NCBI GenBank assembly: GCA_964589175.1
Contig: CAZPRY010000046.1
Coordinates: 1-30,079 of the forward strand
Direction of reading: 5' to 3'
Source of the DNA: CAZPRY01 sp964589175
Lineage (GTDB): Bacteria > Fidelibacterota > UBA2242
DNA: 30,079 nucleotides
In this document: piece by piece, positions 8,049-17,282 of the stretch
How the letters are laid out: every line of letters starts with the position of its first letter
Position numbering within the stretch: the stretch's first letter is position 1
Translations under genes and position numbers: made by a program
Notes under the pieces: model-generated
What the model was told of the DNA's origin: nothing
The model's database searches: none
Seen by the model: the letters and a program-made list of their open reading frames with translations, nothing else

Positions 8049-9287
8049 TCAGCGGACGAGAATATCCGGTTGTAGGTAAGTCCGGCCATCTATCATAACG
8101 GATATCATCGGCCAATCCGCGGATTTTGTAAGCACTTCGAAACCGTTGGCATCGACGATGATCGTGTCTTCAATTTTTGCACCGGTAATGGTCGGATTCC
8201 AGGCAAAGGCTTGGTTTTCCTGAACAGTTCCCTCAATCCCCGGGTATATGGCTACTTCCCGGCTTTGATAGCCGGTCGCTCCGCCCTGATGATGTATTCG
8301 CCATTCGCCTTCGTACCCCGCGTCTGCATACCAGATTTTGCATTCCTCGAAAATTTCGGCAAGGGCTTTTCCCGGAACTGTGGATATTTCATAAAGGGCA
8401 TTAATTCTGGCCGTCGCCTGTAATTTTGACGCAAGTTCTACCGGCAGCGGTCCAAAATGAACGAAGCGGGTAACGGCCATCGACATTCCCCACTTCTCTG
8501 CAACCACGTTAACCATCGCGTAATTCTTTAGTTTTGCGCCTCCCGCAAGCGCATGGCGATATTTGTAAATGCGCTCGTCAACACCGATTAAGAGCACCGT
8601 GGGGAAAATTCCGCGTGAACGCAGAGCCCTGGCGGTCATGTATTCAATCTCAAATTCGTTCATTCCCGGTTTAAGTGTTCTGCAGACTTGCTCCACCGCT
8701 TCGGTCGTCTCGCGGCCAAGCCATTTGTACCTCTTAATTTCAGGATCTGTCAGAGAATACCGGAGTTTTGCAAATTCGTTTGATTTTAATACTGTTCCCG
8801 GAAAATTCGTATCACTGCCGATTACACTGTCTCCGGCTAATTCGGCAATGATCGCACCTCGAACATCTTTTTTCGGGTTCGATTCGTACCAATTGAACAT
8901 TGCCAATTCATAACCCAAAACTCCCAGAGATTCGTCCATCAATCGCCCTGCTTCACTGCCCTTGCAAATCAAGTACTTTTTACCATTTCTCATGATTAAA
9001 AGCGAAGCCGCCCCGACATCATTATTGAGGACGATCTGATTGTTGGCGAGTCCGGCGGTCATCCAGTAGACATTGCGGACCTGAGTCAGCAGCATTCCCT
9101 GTATTCCTTCGGCATCTAAAAAGGAGTTCACCCGGTCTGTTTTAATAGTGATTTCCGTTTGGATTTCTTTTTCGGATAATAATTGTCGAGGATTATCTGC
9201 CCAGTCAGTCTTATGACTACAACCCGTGAGAAGCAGTAAGCCTGCGATGATGCTGGAAAATAGCCGTTGGTGATTTGTCATGCTCAT
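8049..9287 (-). CDS. Creatinase/M24-like lipoprotein with altered metal site
   Basis: The 412-aa protein has a lipoprotein signal (LLLLTGC, Cys23), so it is probably anchored on the outer face of the inner membrane or exported onward. An N-terminal creatinase/prolidase-type domain (about 40-190) precedes a pita-bread M24 domain (about 195-395). The M24 metal site is not intact. The Asp pair seen in methionine aminopeptidase is replaced by N260 and A271, and the IEP glutamate by N364. H245, H333 (HHQGGATGY) and E373 (KIEDT) remain. The protein could be a metal-independent creatinase-like hydrolase or a non-enzymatic protein. It sits between the sugar symporter and galT, so a role on a sugar derivative or glycoconjugate is possible but unproven. 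An AAGGCGG sequence precedes the ATG. Confidence 0.8.
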   Translation of the reverse strand: MSMTNHQRLFSSIIAGLLLLTGCSHKTDWADNPRQLLSEKEIQTEITIKTDRVNSFLDAEGIQGMLLTQVRNVYWMTAGLANNQIVLNNDVGAASLLIMRNGKKYLICKGSEAGRLMDESLGVLGYELAMFNWYESNPKKDVRGAIIAELAGDSVIGSDTNFPGTVLKSNEFAKLRYSLTDPEIKRYKWLGRETTEAVEQVCRTLKPGMNEFEIEYMTARALRSRGIFPTVLLIGVDERIYKYRHALAGGAKLKNYAMVNVVAEKWGMSMAVTRFVHFGPLPVELASKLQATARINALYEISTVPGKALAEIFEECKIWYADAGYEGEWRIHHQGGATGYQSREVAIYPGIEGTVQENQAFAWNPTITGAKIEDTIIVDANGFEVLTKSADWPMISVMIDGRTYLQPDILVR

Positions 9288-9342
9288 TCTCGCCGCCTTG
9301 TTTAGATCTGTTGATTGGAATGGGTATAGCCCCTGTCCGGAT

Positions 9343-10950
9343 TTACCAGAAAATTATATACAGTGCCAGAACTACCACAATAACGGCCGCACCCAACCAT
9401 TTCACAACCGGCGCCGCCTGCATGTCAAATTCTTTTCTTTCGGGCATGACAACAGGTTTATCCAGAGGTTTCAGTAACGTGATTATCGTCATGACCACTA
9501 CAATGATGATAAACGTGATGGCCATTCTGTTCAGAAAAGCAATCTGCACAATCTGGATTTTTTCGAAAACCGGTAATGTCCCGCAAAAAATCAGCAGGAT
9601 TCCATATATGATCGGATTCAGGATTAAGGCGCTTACTCCCGCGGCTTTGGGAGCCCGTTTGATAACAAAACCGAATGCGAAGGCCGCCAGAATTCCCGGA
9701 GAGATAAATCCCTGAAACTCCTGCAAATATGTAAAGATTCCCTTTAAGGAGGGACTGGCTAAAACCGGGGCAATCAGGCATCCGATAATCAGGAAAACGA
9801 ACGTTGAAATTCTTCCGGCACTTACAATTTTCTCCTGAGAAATATCCTTTTTAATCATTCGTTTAAAGATATCCATTGTGAAAATAGTCGAAGCGGAATT
9901 CAGCATGGATGCCAGTGAGCTGATCACGGCCCCGCCTATTGCGGCGAAAATGAATCCTCTGAGGCCGTTCGGAATGATATTCCGGATGATCAGCGGAAAA
10001 GCAGCATCCGTGCCCCCCGGACCGGACATCTGATTTCTGAACAATTGCCAGGCCATGATACCTGGAAAAATGATAATGAACGGCGTGATTAACTTCAGGA
10101 AGGAGGCGAAAATAATACCCAGTTGCCCTTCCCTGAGACTTTTCGCGGCTAAAGTTCTCTGGGTAATAAACTGATTGACACTCCAGTAATAAAAATTCGG
10201 CAGCCACAGACCGAAAACCAGGGCCGTCCAGGGCAAAACGGGATGATCTGCAGGAAGAATCATATGGAGTTTATCCTGATTCACCGTCAGAAAATTCCCG
10301 ACTCCTCCGACTTTACCGAATCCGATGATCAGAGTAATAATCCCGCCTATGATCAGACTGGAGCCGAAGAAAAGATCCGCCCAGGCAATGCCTTTAAGCC
10401 CGCCCCAAATCGTGTAGATCGCCGTGATGATACCCACCAGCCAGACGGCTTTAATTAATGTCACTTCGATTCCAAAAGGCCGGATACCGCTAAAGAGAGT
10501 CGTTATGGTCAGACCACCCGTATAGACAACGGATGCGATCAGTACAAAAACGTAGATCAGAATCGTATAAAATGCCATCAGATTTCTGGCAACCGGAGAA
10601 TAGCGGTATTCCAGAAATTCGGGAAAAGTATATATCCCTGCTCTGAGGAAGTGAGGCAGCAGGTAAATCGCCACAATAACCATCGTAATTGCGGCTATCC
10701 ATTCATAAGAAGCAATTGCCAACCCGGCTGAACCGGCCCCCTGTCCGGACATTCCTACAAATTGCTCTGTAGAAATATTCGCGGCAATCATGGATAGACC
10801 AATCAGCGGCCAGATAAGTCCACGACCGGCCAAAAAATAATCCTCGCCGGTTCTTTCTTTACGGCTTTTATACATACTAAAGCCCACGACGATGAGAAAG
10901 AAGATCAAAAAAATCAAACCATCATACCATTGAAATACCATCTGTTCCAT
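9343..10950 (-). CDS. Na+/sugar symporter (SSS family, vSGLT-like)
   Basis: Integral membrane protein of 535 aa with about 14 hydrophobic segments, which imports sugar with sodium. It closely resembles Vibrio SGLT. From memory of that structure, the galactose-contacting residues are matched: Q63 in STEQFVGMSG (vSGLT Q69), E83 in ASYEW (E88), N252 with gate Y255 in PNFYYW (N260 and Y263) and K286 in FLKLITPF (K294). VNQFITQRTLAAKS is also shared. Galactose or glucose is therefore the likely substrate, and the neighbours galT and galK favour galactose. It starts 44 nt after the lacI-type gene with GAGAGGA as ribosome-binding site, so it is probably under that gene's autoregulated promoter. Confidence 0.92.
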   Translation of the reverse strand: MEQMVFQWYDGLIFLIFFLIVVGFSMYKSRKERTGEDYFLAGRGLIWPLIGLSMIAANISTEQFVGMSGQGAGSAGLAIASYEWIAAITMVIVAIYLLPHFLRAGIYTFPEFLEYRYSPVARNLMAFYTILIYVFVLIASVVYTGGLTITTLFSGIRPFGIEVTLIKAVWLVGIITAIYTIWGGLKGIAWADLFFGSSLIIGGIITLIIGFGKVGGVGNFLTVNQDKLHMILPADHPVLPWTALVFGLWLPNFYYWSVNQFITQRTLAAKSLREGQLGIIFASFLKLITPFIIIFPGIMAWQLFRNQMSGPGGTDAAFPLIIRNIIPNGLRGFIFAAIGGAVISSLASMLNSASTIFTMDIFKRMIKKDISQEKIVSAGRISTFVFLIIGCLIAPVLASPSLKGIFTYLQEFQGFISPGILAAFAFGFVIKRAPKAAGVSALILNPIIYGILLIFCGTLPVFEKIQIVQIAFLNRMAITFIIIVVVMTIITLLKPLDKPVVMPERKEFDMQAAPVVKWLGAAVIVVVLALYIIFW

Positions 10951-10994
10951 TTTTCAGATCCTCTCTTTATTATACTTTGGTTTTTATAAAATGA

Positions 10995-12005
10995 TCAGGT
11001 AGAATTTCGAATGACCAATTCGGTCTTCAGGACCACTTTTCTTGGTACAAAATTATCGGGCGAATTGATCTGTTCTATCAGCAATTCGGCTGCTCTTTTC
11101 CCGACCTGATAGGCCGGCTGGTTAACAGTCGTTATCGTGGGTTCGACTAAGCGTGAGATGGGGTTATTACAAAAACCCAACAACGCAATATCCTGAGGTA
11201 TTCTCAAACCCTGTTCTTTGATCTTTTCAAACGCCCCGATCGCTACCGGATCATTCGCCGCAAAAACAGCATCCGGAAGTACATCCAATTCCATTAGTTT
11301 AGACAGACCGTCATAGCCATCTTCTTCATCAAGTCCACCGAAGATGACTAACCTTTCATCATACGGAATCTTATGCTTTTTCAGAGCAGAGAGATAACCA
11401 TTCAAACGATATTGGCTTACGGATAAATGTCGTGGACCCGCTAAATGCGCGATCCTCGTATAACCTGAGTCAATCAAGTACTCAACAGCTTTAAAGGCTC
11501 CATTGAAATCATCGACCACAACTTTGCTGGCCTCGACACCCTCGCACACACGATCAAAAAAAACAAACGGAATCTGCTGCCGTTCCAGAAGTCTGAATTG
11601 ATCGTCTTGGGTTGTCCCTCGTGAGATTGAAATGAGCAGTCCGGCAATGCGATTCGAAATCAAAGCGCGGATATTGAGGACCTCTCTCTCATAACTCTCA
11701 TTCGATTGGGATACAATAATAGCGTATCCGGCTCTGTAGGCAATTTCCTCGATTCCACTGATCGAAGCCGAGAAAAAATTATTTTTAATTTCAGGAACGA
11801 TTACACCGATCAGATTGGTGTGACGTTGTTTCAAACTCTGCGCAATGGAATCTGGATGATAATCCAATTCTTTTGCTAAGGCGTTGACCTCTTGTTTGGT
11901 TTTTATACTGATATCGGGGTGATCTCGCAAGGCTCTCGAAACAGTTGAGGGCGAAATATTGAGTTCAGCAGCAATATCCTTAATCGTTACCTGAGTTCTT
12001 TTCAT
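10995..12005 (-). CDS. LacI-family transcriptional regulator
   Basis: The 336-aa protein has the standard LacI/GalR layout. An N-terminal helix-turn-helix (about 7-27: TIKDIAAELNISPSTVSRAL) is followed by a hinge helix (about 51-60) and a periplasmic-binding-protein-like effector domain (from NLIGVIVPEIKN at 64). It heads the run symporter-M24-galT-galK. Its own promoter carries the perfect palindrome GCAAACGTTTGC, so autoregulation is likely, and a near-identical site controls the 971-aa gene. The effector is probably galactose or a related sugar, judged from the operon; sequence alone does not fix it. AGGCAG lies before the ATG. Confidence 0.93.
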   Translation of the reverse strand: MKRTQVTIKDIAAELNISPSTVSRALRDHPDISIKTKQEVNALAKELDYHPDSIAQSLKQRHTNLIGVIVPEIKNNFFSASISGIEEIAYRAGYAIIVSQSNESYEREVLNIRALISNRIAGLLISISRGTTQDDQFRLLERQQIPFVFFDRVCEGVEASKVVVDDFNGAFKAVEYLIDSGYTRIAHLAGPRHLSVSQYRLNGYLSALKKHKIPYDERLVIFGGLDEEDGYDGLSKLMELDVLPDAVFAANDPVAIGAFEKIKEQGLRIPQDIALLGFCNNPISRLVEPTITTVNQPAYQVGKRAAELLIEQINSPDNFVPRKVVLKTELVIRNST

Positions 12006-12048
12006 TCTGCCTGCTTTCTTAATCCGCTGCTATGCGATAGTCCTTCTC

Positions 12049-12060
12049 GCAAACGTTTGC
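12049..12060. promoter_or_regulatory. LacI/PurR-type operator before lacI
   Basis: GCAAACGTTTGC is a perfect 12-bp palindrome with a central CG, the classic LacI/PurR-family operator form. It lies one base after the -10 box and 44 bp before the lacI start, so repressor binding would cover the transcription start. A 11/12 match lies at 5485-5496. Confidence 0.85.
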
Positions 12061-12061
12061 A

Positions 12062-12090
12062 ATTTTAGAGATTATTTTTTGAAATGTCAA
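12062..12090 (-). promoter_or_regulatory. Sigma70-like promoter of the lacI-galK operon
   Basis: On the minus strand TTGACA (12090-12085) is followed by exactly 17 nt and TAAAAT (12067-12062), close to consensus at both boxes. It is the best promoter in the window and points into lacI. Confidence 0.8.
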
Positions 12091-12130
12091 GTGCGTCGGC
12101 GAGCATTTCTCGATCCCTTCTCGCTTTTAA

Positions 12131-12165
12131 AGATCATATTCCCAATAAAAGTGGATATATGATCT
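12131..12165. terminator. Possible weak hairpin after the GH51 gene
   Basis: The arms AGATCATAT (12131-12139) and ATATGATCT (12157-12165) pair over 9 bp around a 17-nt loop. It lies about 65 nt after the GH51 stop and before the lacI promoter. The stem is AT-rich and is followed on the minus strand only by TTTAAAAG, so termination would be weak. Confidence 0.3.
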
Positions 12166-12229
12166 CCAATTAACTTTTGCATAAGCTAAGATAATCATTG
12201 ATTTTTGCTAAACATTTTCCCTTGTCCAG

Positions 12230-14398
12230 CTACGGTTCACATACGGCCTGTATGAAAGACCGTGGCGGACAGTGAAGCAACACGCTGCTGCTCTGGCACC
12301 GTTCAGACCAATTCTCCCTGCGAATCTCGTCGGGCATGTCCATTTTATTGCGGGCAAAGACATCGTCCGCACTCAACATCGTTAACGAAACGGACGAGAA
12401 GGCGCGCCCCAGTAAAGAACAATCAAACTCGATGACCTTCGCCGTATCGGAACGATTCAAGGCGTACAGTACCAGGTCGTCTCGATCCATACTGTAAGCT
12501 GCCTGCCCCTGCACCATATCGTCGCGATGGGCCTGATACCCTTCAATAATAAGCGGCCAGCGAGCCGGTGTCCGGGAGAGTAATTCGTAGACCTTGCCCG
12601 GAGCCGTAAGATAGGCCCCTTCCTTGGGTGTCTCAATAACCGCCTGGCCGTGCGTGTTCGAGAAGTTGTTGTAGTTGATAAAATCTACGATGCTCCCCTG
12701 TCTCTGCCATTCCATAAGATATCCGGCGGCCTTTAATCCGCAAAACCAGGTTCCGAGCACCATCGCTCTCTTTATCCGGGTCTTATGGCCGTAAAGGAAA
12801 CGTTCATCCACTATTTCCTTGGGATTTTGCGCTCCGTACAAATGCACCTGCCACTCGGTATTGCAATATTTGATTTCGGTTCCGTGATTGCTATTGTAAT
12901 CGTTGATTAAATTAAGCATTCGATCCAAACGGCCATTTTCTTCGTCGTCCCGATCGGCAAAGAAGTCGATATGAGGGCCCGCAATTTCGAGCATTTGCGG
13001 AATTTTTTCATCGTAATAATACGTAATCATGCCGATTTTAATCGTCGGGTCAATGGCCTTCATGGCAATGGAATACTTCACAACCTCTTTGGCGTAGTCC
13101 TCCGCCGAAAACCAGCGGATGCTCTCGTTGTCCATTTCCCAATATTTCACGCCGAAGGGTTCCTTATATCCATTTTTCACCCGCCAATCCGCCATGGGAT
13201 GTTCCCCTTGTTCCAGATTGCAGTAGGCCACCCAATCCGCGGCCTCCCGGATACCCTGTTCGGAATCGGTAAATTGGGGCAATTCATACGATTGATACTG
13301 ACCCCTCTCCCGCCGGCTGTCCAGATAGTTCTTTTTATCAGGATGATAGAGATTCACGCACAACATCATCTCCGCATCAACTCTTTTACATAACATCGCA
13401 AACTCGTCAGTTCCGAGGTCGTTGCTGTTTTGCCCGCCCCAGAAGTAGGACGGTTCCGGCTTGCGTTGATTCTTATCGCCCACTCCGTCTTTCCAGTCGT
13501 AGAACGAGGCGAAACAACCGCCCGGGAAGCGGATTAAACCGGGATTGAGTTTTTCGACAGCCTCTACCGTTGATGGCTTCCATCCGTAAAAATGATCTGC
13601 CGGCATCAGGGAAAATGCATCCGCCTCAACGCTGCTTTGGGGCGCGATGAAAAGCGCAAAAGTCACCTGGATTGTCGGTCCCGAATAAGGAATATCACAG
13701 GCGTACTTTTTATAATCCCCGGTCAGTGTGATTTTTTTAGTGAACAGGGGACTGTCCCAATTGCCTTCCGGATAAAGACGGATTTCCACTTTTTTACTAC
13801 CGGACAGGGATTTCAGGAATCCGGTAAAATGGTAGATCTTTCCATTTTCCAGGTACTTCCCATCCTGAGCTAATCCGCCCCATTTTTTATGCTCACGATT
13901 GACGATACTAACGCTCTGGATTCCATGACCGCATCCCCCGTTCACCGGCAAAATGGAGACGTCAATCATAGGTGACTCATTAATGAAAAAAGTGGATTCA
14001 TCGGTGATAATTGCCGGGTCATTCGCACTGCCCGGAGCGGCAAACCAGCTATCGTGTTCATAGCCGCTATGATACCAGGCTTCTCCGCTCCAGTCAGTGA
14101 TATACTTGCCATCCGCAAGGAGTAATCCGAACGAATTTTTACTCTTTGCATTATACGGCGTGAACGGTTCAAAACTGCGATTAAAAAATCGTTCCGCCTG
14201 CATGGGAGCAATTTGATAACCAAAGCCAATCTCAATAAAATGACTGTATAACAGAGGACTGATGGGAGTTTGTGCTGTGGTTTGATCGGTAATCCGAAAG
14301 GTGAAATCGGATGTCTGGGCAGAAACGAGGAAAGTTTGCGTTAGTAATATTACCACCCAGCAACCGAAACGGACGCTACGTTTTCCTTGTGTACTCAT
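12230..14398 (-). CDS. Secreted alpha-arabinofuranosidase, GH51 type
   Basis: The 722-aa protein has a signal peptide (about 1-27, ending LVSAQ). The N-terminal barrel part (PLLYSHFIEIG, 49-58) is interrupted by a CBM4/9-like jelly roll (about 130-265). The barrel then continues (PGLIRFPGGCFASFYDWKDG, 286-305) and a C-terminal beta-sandwich follows. The GH51 acid/base is E425 (YWEMDNE) and the nucleophile is E515 (YCNTEW). The family removes arabinofuranosyl groups from arabinan, arabinoxylan or arabinogalactan. It follows the GH36-like gene by 82 nt, with AGGGGAA before the ATG, and both are exported, so they probably act together on the same glycan. Family assignment is firm at clan level (GH-A); exact substrate is not visible. 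Confidence 0.87.
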   Translation of the reverse strand: MSTQGKRSVRFGCWVVILLTQTFLVSAQTSDFTFRITDQTTAQTPISPLLYSHFIEIGFGYQIAPMQAERFFNRSFEPFTPYNAKSKNSFGLLLADGKYITDWSGEAWYHSGYEHDSWFAAPGSANDPAIITDESTFFINESPMIDVSILPVNGGCGHGIQSVSIVNREHKKWGGLAQDGKYLENGKIYHFTGFLKSLSGSKKVEIRLYPEGNWDSPLFTKKITLTGDYKKYACDIPYSGPTIQVTFALFIAPQSSVEADAFSLMPADHFYGWKPSTVEAVEKLNPGLIRFPGGCFASFYDWKDGVGDKNQRKPEPSYFWGGQNSNDLGTDEFAMLCKRVDAEMMLCVNLYHPDKKNYLDSRRERGQYQSYELPQFTDSEQGIREAADWVAYCNLEQGEHPMADWRVKNGYKEPFGVKYWEMDNESIRWFSAEDYAKEVVKYSIAMKAIDPTIKIGMITYYYDEKIPQMLEIAGPHIDFFADRDDEENGRLDRMLNLINDYNSNHGTEIKYCNTEWQVHLYGAQNPKEIVDERFLYGHKTRIKRAMVLGTWFCGLKAAGYLMEWQRQGSIVDFINYNNFSNTHGQAVIETPKEGAYLTAPGKVYELLSRTPARWPLIIEGYQAHRDDMVQGQAAYSMDRDDLVLYALNRSDTAKVIEFDCSLLGRAFSSVSLTMLSADDVFARNKMDMPDEIRRENWSERCQSSSVLLHCPPRSFIQAVCEP

Positions 14399-14480
14399 CT
14401 TTTATCGTTCCCCTGTTCTAATTTTTTGCAGGCCGACGTTATAGACTGCTTCTGTTACATTTCTTACGATACGGATAAAA

Positions 14481-16346
14481 TCATCTACCTGTTTTTAAAA
14501 GCTGCAACAATCCCGCCGGAGGGATAGCCACAGCGATTGCTCCTTTTTTCAGTCTGAGCTTTCCCTCACCCGTTTGTCTGCCCACAGAATCGAAAATACG
14601 GTACTTATAGAAACCATAATCTTTGCCGTTGAATAGTAGGACATCGGTCTTGCGGCGGGCATTTACGATGTCGATTGCTTTGGGTGGAGTATCAAAATCG
14701 TTCTTAATATAGACATCCTGGTACAAGGCCGTGATGGACTTTACATTGGTGGATGATGTAATTACCGGATAGAGAGCATCCGGCGCCTGAGGTTTAAATT
14801 CTCCGTGGATTAATACGTCCCGGTTTTTGTTCCAGTAGTCAATCCAGAAAGTGATCATTTGTTTATGCTCCGCCGGAACTTCATCCAGGCGAACCGAAAT
14901 TTGGGGCACCGAGAACAGGATGTTCTGAATCTGGAGAGCCGCCTGCTCTACGGGATCGTCATAATGCCACATCAACATATCGGAATGTACAGCCGAACTT
15001 CCACCTAGTAAGCGGATATCCGTCACCCGCACCTTATTGACTACAGACATATTCGGACAATCGGTCGCCCGTAGCATATTTCCGTACTTGCGCATGAGCG
15101 GACCGATATAGGGTTGCCGGAATTCGATCATGATATCCGGATTTTGAGTTTTTAGCCGCTCCATAATGTCCGTCATTAAGCGATCGACGGCATCATTCAC
15201 CGAGGCAAAATCGCGCCCGTCTTCGGCAGTGAGTTGTGTATTTTCGCCCGGGCGGAAAAATCCCATGAAATCCAATTTGAATCCGTCTAAATTCCATTCA
15301 CTCTGAGCGGTTTCATAAGTGCAAATGATGAATTCACGCACATCCGGATAACGCGGATCAAGCACAAAACAGCCCTGGCTCGTCCATTCATATAAATACT
15401 TGCCTTTGAATCTTGCGAAATTTTTTGCATTCTTACCGACCAGCGGCACGGAATACCAGAGCAGGAAATTCATGTCCAGGGCATGAATCGAATCCACAAA
15501 AGCCTTCATATTCGGGATGCGGTCCGGATTCCAGTCTCCGGTGTAGGCATAGCCCCGTTGATTGTCGAGGGTCTGCCAACCGTCGTCAACGATGACAGCT
15601 TCCATGCCAATTTTCCGTGCTTCCCGGCATTCATGAATAATCTTTTCGGCATCCAGATTCTGATGGTAACTGTACCAAGTCGAGTACATCGGTCGCCGGG
15701 CTGCCTCCGGAGCAGGCATCGGTGTATAATTGTCCTGTGCCGCCCACCAATCCGTAACGCGTTTCAAACTTGTATAAAAAGGTGCCGGTCTTCGATCGAT
15801 GATTATCTCGGTCTCGTAGTTACTTATCGCCGGATATTGTTCTTCGAAAAAACTGACTGCACAATGGAAATTGGCATCCTCCTCAATCAGTTCGCTGTAT
15901 AATCCAATCTTGTTCAGGGCATCACCGACTGCAAACGTGAAGCGGTTTAGATCGTTAACATCCATGAAACTCAATACAGGCGCGAACCGCGTAGAACTGG
16001 AGGTAATGCTGTTATCGTAATAGTTGACTCTGTCAACTGAAGAACGAGGGTTCCAATACTTTTGAATGTTAACCGACGGGAATTTCCATTTCAGTTGAAA
16101 CGGTGGCGGGGCAGCTGGTGTTTCGCGGTTCAGCCTTATCTTGATCACCTCAACGCCATCTTCGATTTTCTCCGAGTGCAGGGCGAGCGTAAAGCCGTTC
16201 AAATCCCCCTCGATTTCAATACTATCGGCATTAAACGGAATCAAATCCGAACCCGTACTTCCCTGATCGGGAAATGCCGGTTTCTTCTCAACCGGACCTG
16301 AACAGCCGAGGAATAATAACACAAAGGTAATAATCGCGAGTCTCAT
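14481..16346 (-). CDS. GH36-like alpha-galactosidase lipoprotein
   Basis: I place the start at the ATG at 16346, because CAGGAG lies 9 nt upstream and the signal follows at once. The frame is open to an upstream ATG at 16379 without a good site. The 621-aa product begins with a lipoprotein signal (ITFVLLFLGC, Cys15). A beta-sandwich N-domain (about 35-195) is followed by a TIM barrel of clan GH-D: RPMYSTWYSYHQ, EAVIVDDGWQ, and nucleophile D359 in GFKLDFMGFF. The acid/base is D429 in RATDCPN. This type removes alpha-galactosyl residues. It is separated by 295 nt from the upstream membrane protein gene and followed by the GH51 gene, with which it probably forms one transcript. Confidence 0.87.
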   Translation of the reverse strand: MRLAIITFVLLFLGCSGPVEKKPAFPDQGSTGSDLIPFNADSIEIEGDLNGFTLALHSEKIEDGVEVIKIRLNRETPAAPPPFQLKWKFPSVNIQKYWNPRSSVDRVNYYDNSITSSSTRFAPVLSFMDVNDLNRFTFAVGDALNKIGLYSELIEEDANFHCAVSFFEEQYPAISNYETEIIIDRRPAPFYTSLKRVTDWWAAQDNYTPMPAPEAARRPMYSTWYSYHQNLDAEKIIHECREARKIGMEAVIVDDGWQTLDNQRGYAYTGDWNPDRIPNMKAFVDSIHALDMNFLLWYSVPLVGKNAKNFARFKGKYLYEWTSQGCFVLDPRYPDVREFIICTYETAQSEWNLDGFKLDFMGFFRPGENTQLTAEDGRDFASVNDAVDRLMTDIMERLKTQNPDIMIEFRQPYIGPLMRKYGNMLRATDCPNMSVVNKVRVTDIRLLGGSSAVHSDMLMWHYDDPVEQAALQIQNILFSVPQISVRLDEVPAEHKQMITFWIDYWNKNRDVLIHGEFKPQAPDALYPVITSSTNVKSITALYQDVYIKNDFDTPPKAIDIVNARRKTDVLLFNGKDYGFYKYRIFDSVGRQTGEGKLRLKKGAIAVAIPPAGLLQLLKTGR

Positions 16347-16641
16347 TGCTAAAAACTCCTGTATTTCTCCCGAAGACATCTCGCATTGAGGCAGTGCCTT
16401 CCGGAGTAATCCGAAATATTTACTTCAAATATCTATCCGGTCAGTCTGCTACATTGCCTGCTGAACAGCACCGGGAATGAATGATTTGACTTGCGGTTAG
16501 TGACAGAACATCGGAAGGGGATAATCATCAGACATTCTTGCCCGCAAAACCTAATATCCGGATTTCAAAATCAGCCGGTTGCAAATCATTTTCTGGGTTC
16601 AATTTTTGTGAATTACGGTATCCTAAAAAATCTTTGACTAC
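16347..16641 (-). other. Intergenic gap without a recognised gene
   Basis: The 295 nt between the membrane protein stop and the GH36-like start show no clear promoter, terminator hairpin or LacI-type operator. The frame of the membrane protein stays open for 37 codons past its TGA without a usable start codon, which is consistent with chance. Confidence 0.4.
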
Positions 16642-17268
16642 TCAGAGCATGATAGCGATTACAGCTACCGATACTGCAAGAATTATAGATACAAAATTAA
16701 ATGATCGGATTGCGGTCAAAGCCCATCCCGCCCGGCTTTGTAGCAGCCTGTTTCCGGCCATCTCACCCAGTATAAAAGTACCGGCCGCCAGTACTGCCGT
16801 GAGGCTGCCTTCGAGGAATATAAACCGCACGCTTTTGGGCAAGCCACCGGATACCCACCATTGATTGCGCAGAATAAAGGTCGCGACCAGTGCAAAGGCC
16901 GTATTAAAGACCAAAACCGTTACCGCTCCGATGATTACCCTGGAGACATTACGGTTTCCCAACCAGGCATAAATGATTTCAAAAGTGCCGGCCAGCATCA
17001 CCAGCGCCAGCATCTGGCAGCCGAAAAATTGAATGTTCAGGAACTTGTAGAGGGCTGCAACCATCCCGATCGCCAAAATAACACCTCGCTGTTTAAGATA
17101 AGATCGAGCCATGGCCAATATCCCTATAGCGACGGTCGTGAGAATAATTGCCCGCGGAATCGGGCAAACCGGGACAAGAAAATTCTCAACGAGCACTTCG
17201 GAAATTCCCCATAACGAACCAAACAACAATACATTGATCCAATCATTATTTCGAAAAATTTTCCTCAT
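16642..17268 (-). CDS. Small polytopic membrane protein beside the AOR
   Basis: I do not recognise this protein. The start is set at the ATG at 17268, since AAGAGG lies 9 nt upstream; a GTG at 17277 has no spacing for a ribosome-binding site. The 208-aa product has about six to seven hydrophobic segments (for example VLLFGSLWGISEVLVENFL, AIILTTVAIGILAMA, VIIGAVTVLVFNTAFALV and FNFVSIILAVSVAVIAIML). It carries charged or aromatic loop motifs such as CPIPRA and NQWWVSGG. No signal peptide or catalytic motif is seen. It starts 14 nt after the AOR stop, so it is probably translated with the AOR. It could be a transporter for the AOR substrate or product, a molybdate/tungstate or cofactor carrier, or a membrane anchor. 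Confidence 0.75.
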   Translation of the reverse strand: MRKIFRNNDWINVLLFGSLWGISEVLVENFLVPVCPIPRAIILTTVAIGILAMARSYLKQRGVILAIGMVAALYKFLNIQFFGCQMLALVMLAGTFEIIYAWLGNRNVSRVIIGAVTVLVFNTAFALVATFILRNQWWVSGGLPKSVRFIFLEGSLTAVLAAGTFILGEMAGNRLLQSRAGWALTAIRSFNFVSIILAVSVAVIAIML

Positions 17269-17282
17269 ATTCAGCACCCTCT

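Noticed and set aside
15930..15940. GCAAACGTGA, similar to the LacI-type operator half site
   Set aside because: It lies inside the GH36-like coding region and matches only about 8 of 12 operator positions.
16528..16641. Open frame of 37 codons in phase after the TGA of the membrane protein
   Set aside because: There is no start codon with a ribosome-binding site, and 37 open codons are not improbable. Read-through or selenocysteine use has no support such as a conserved stem-loop.
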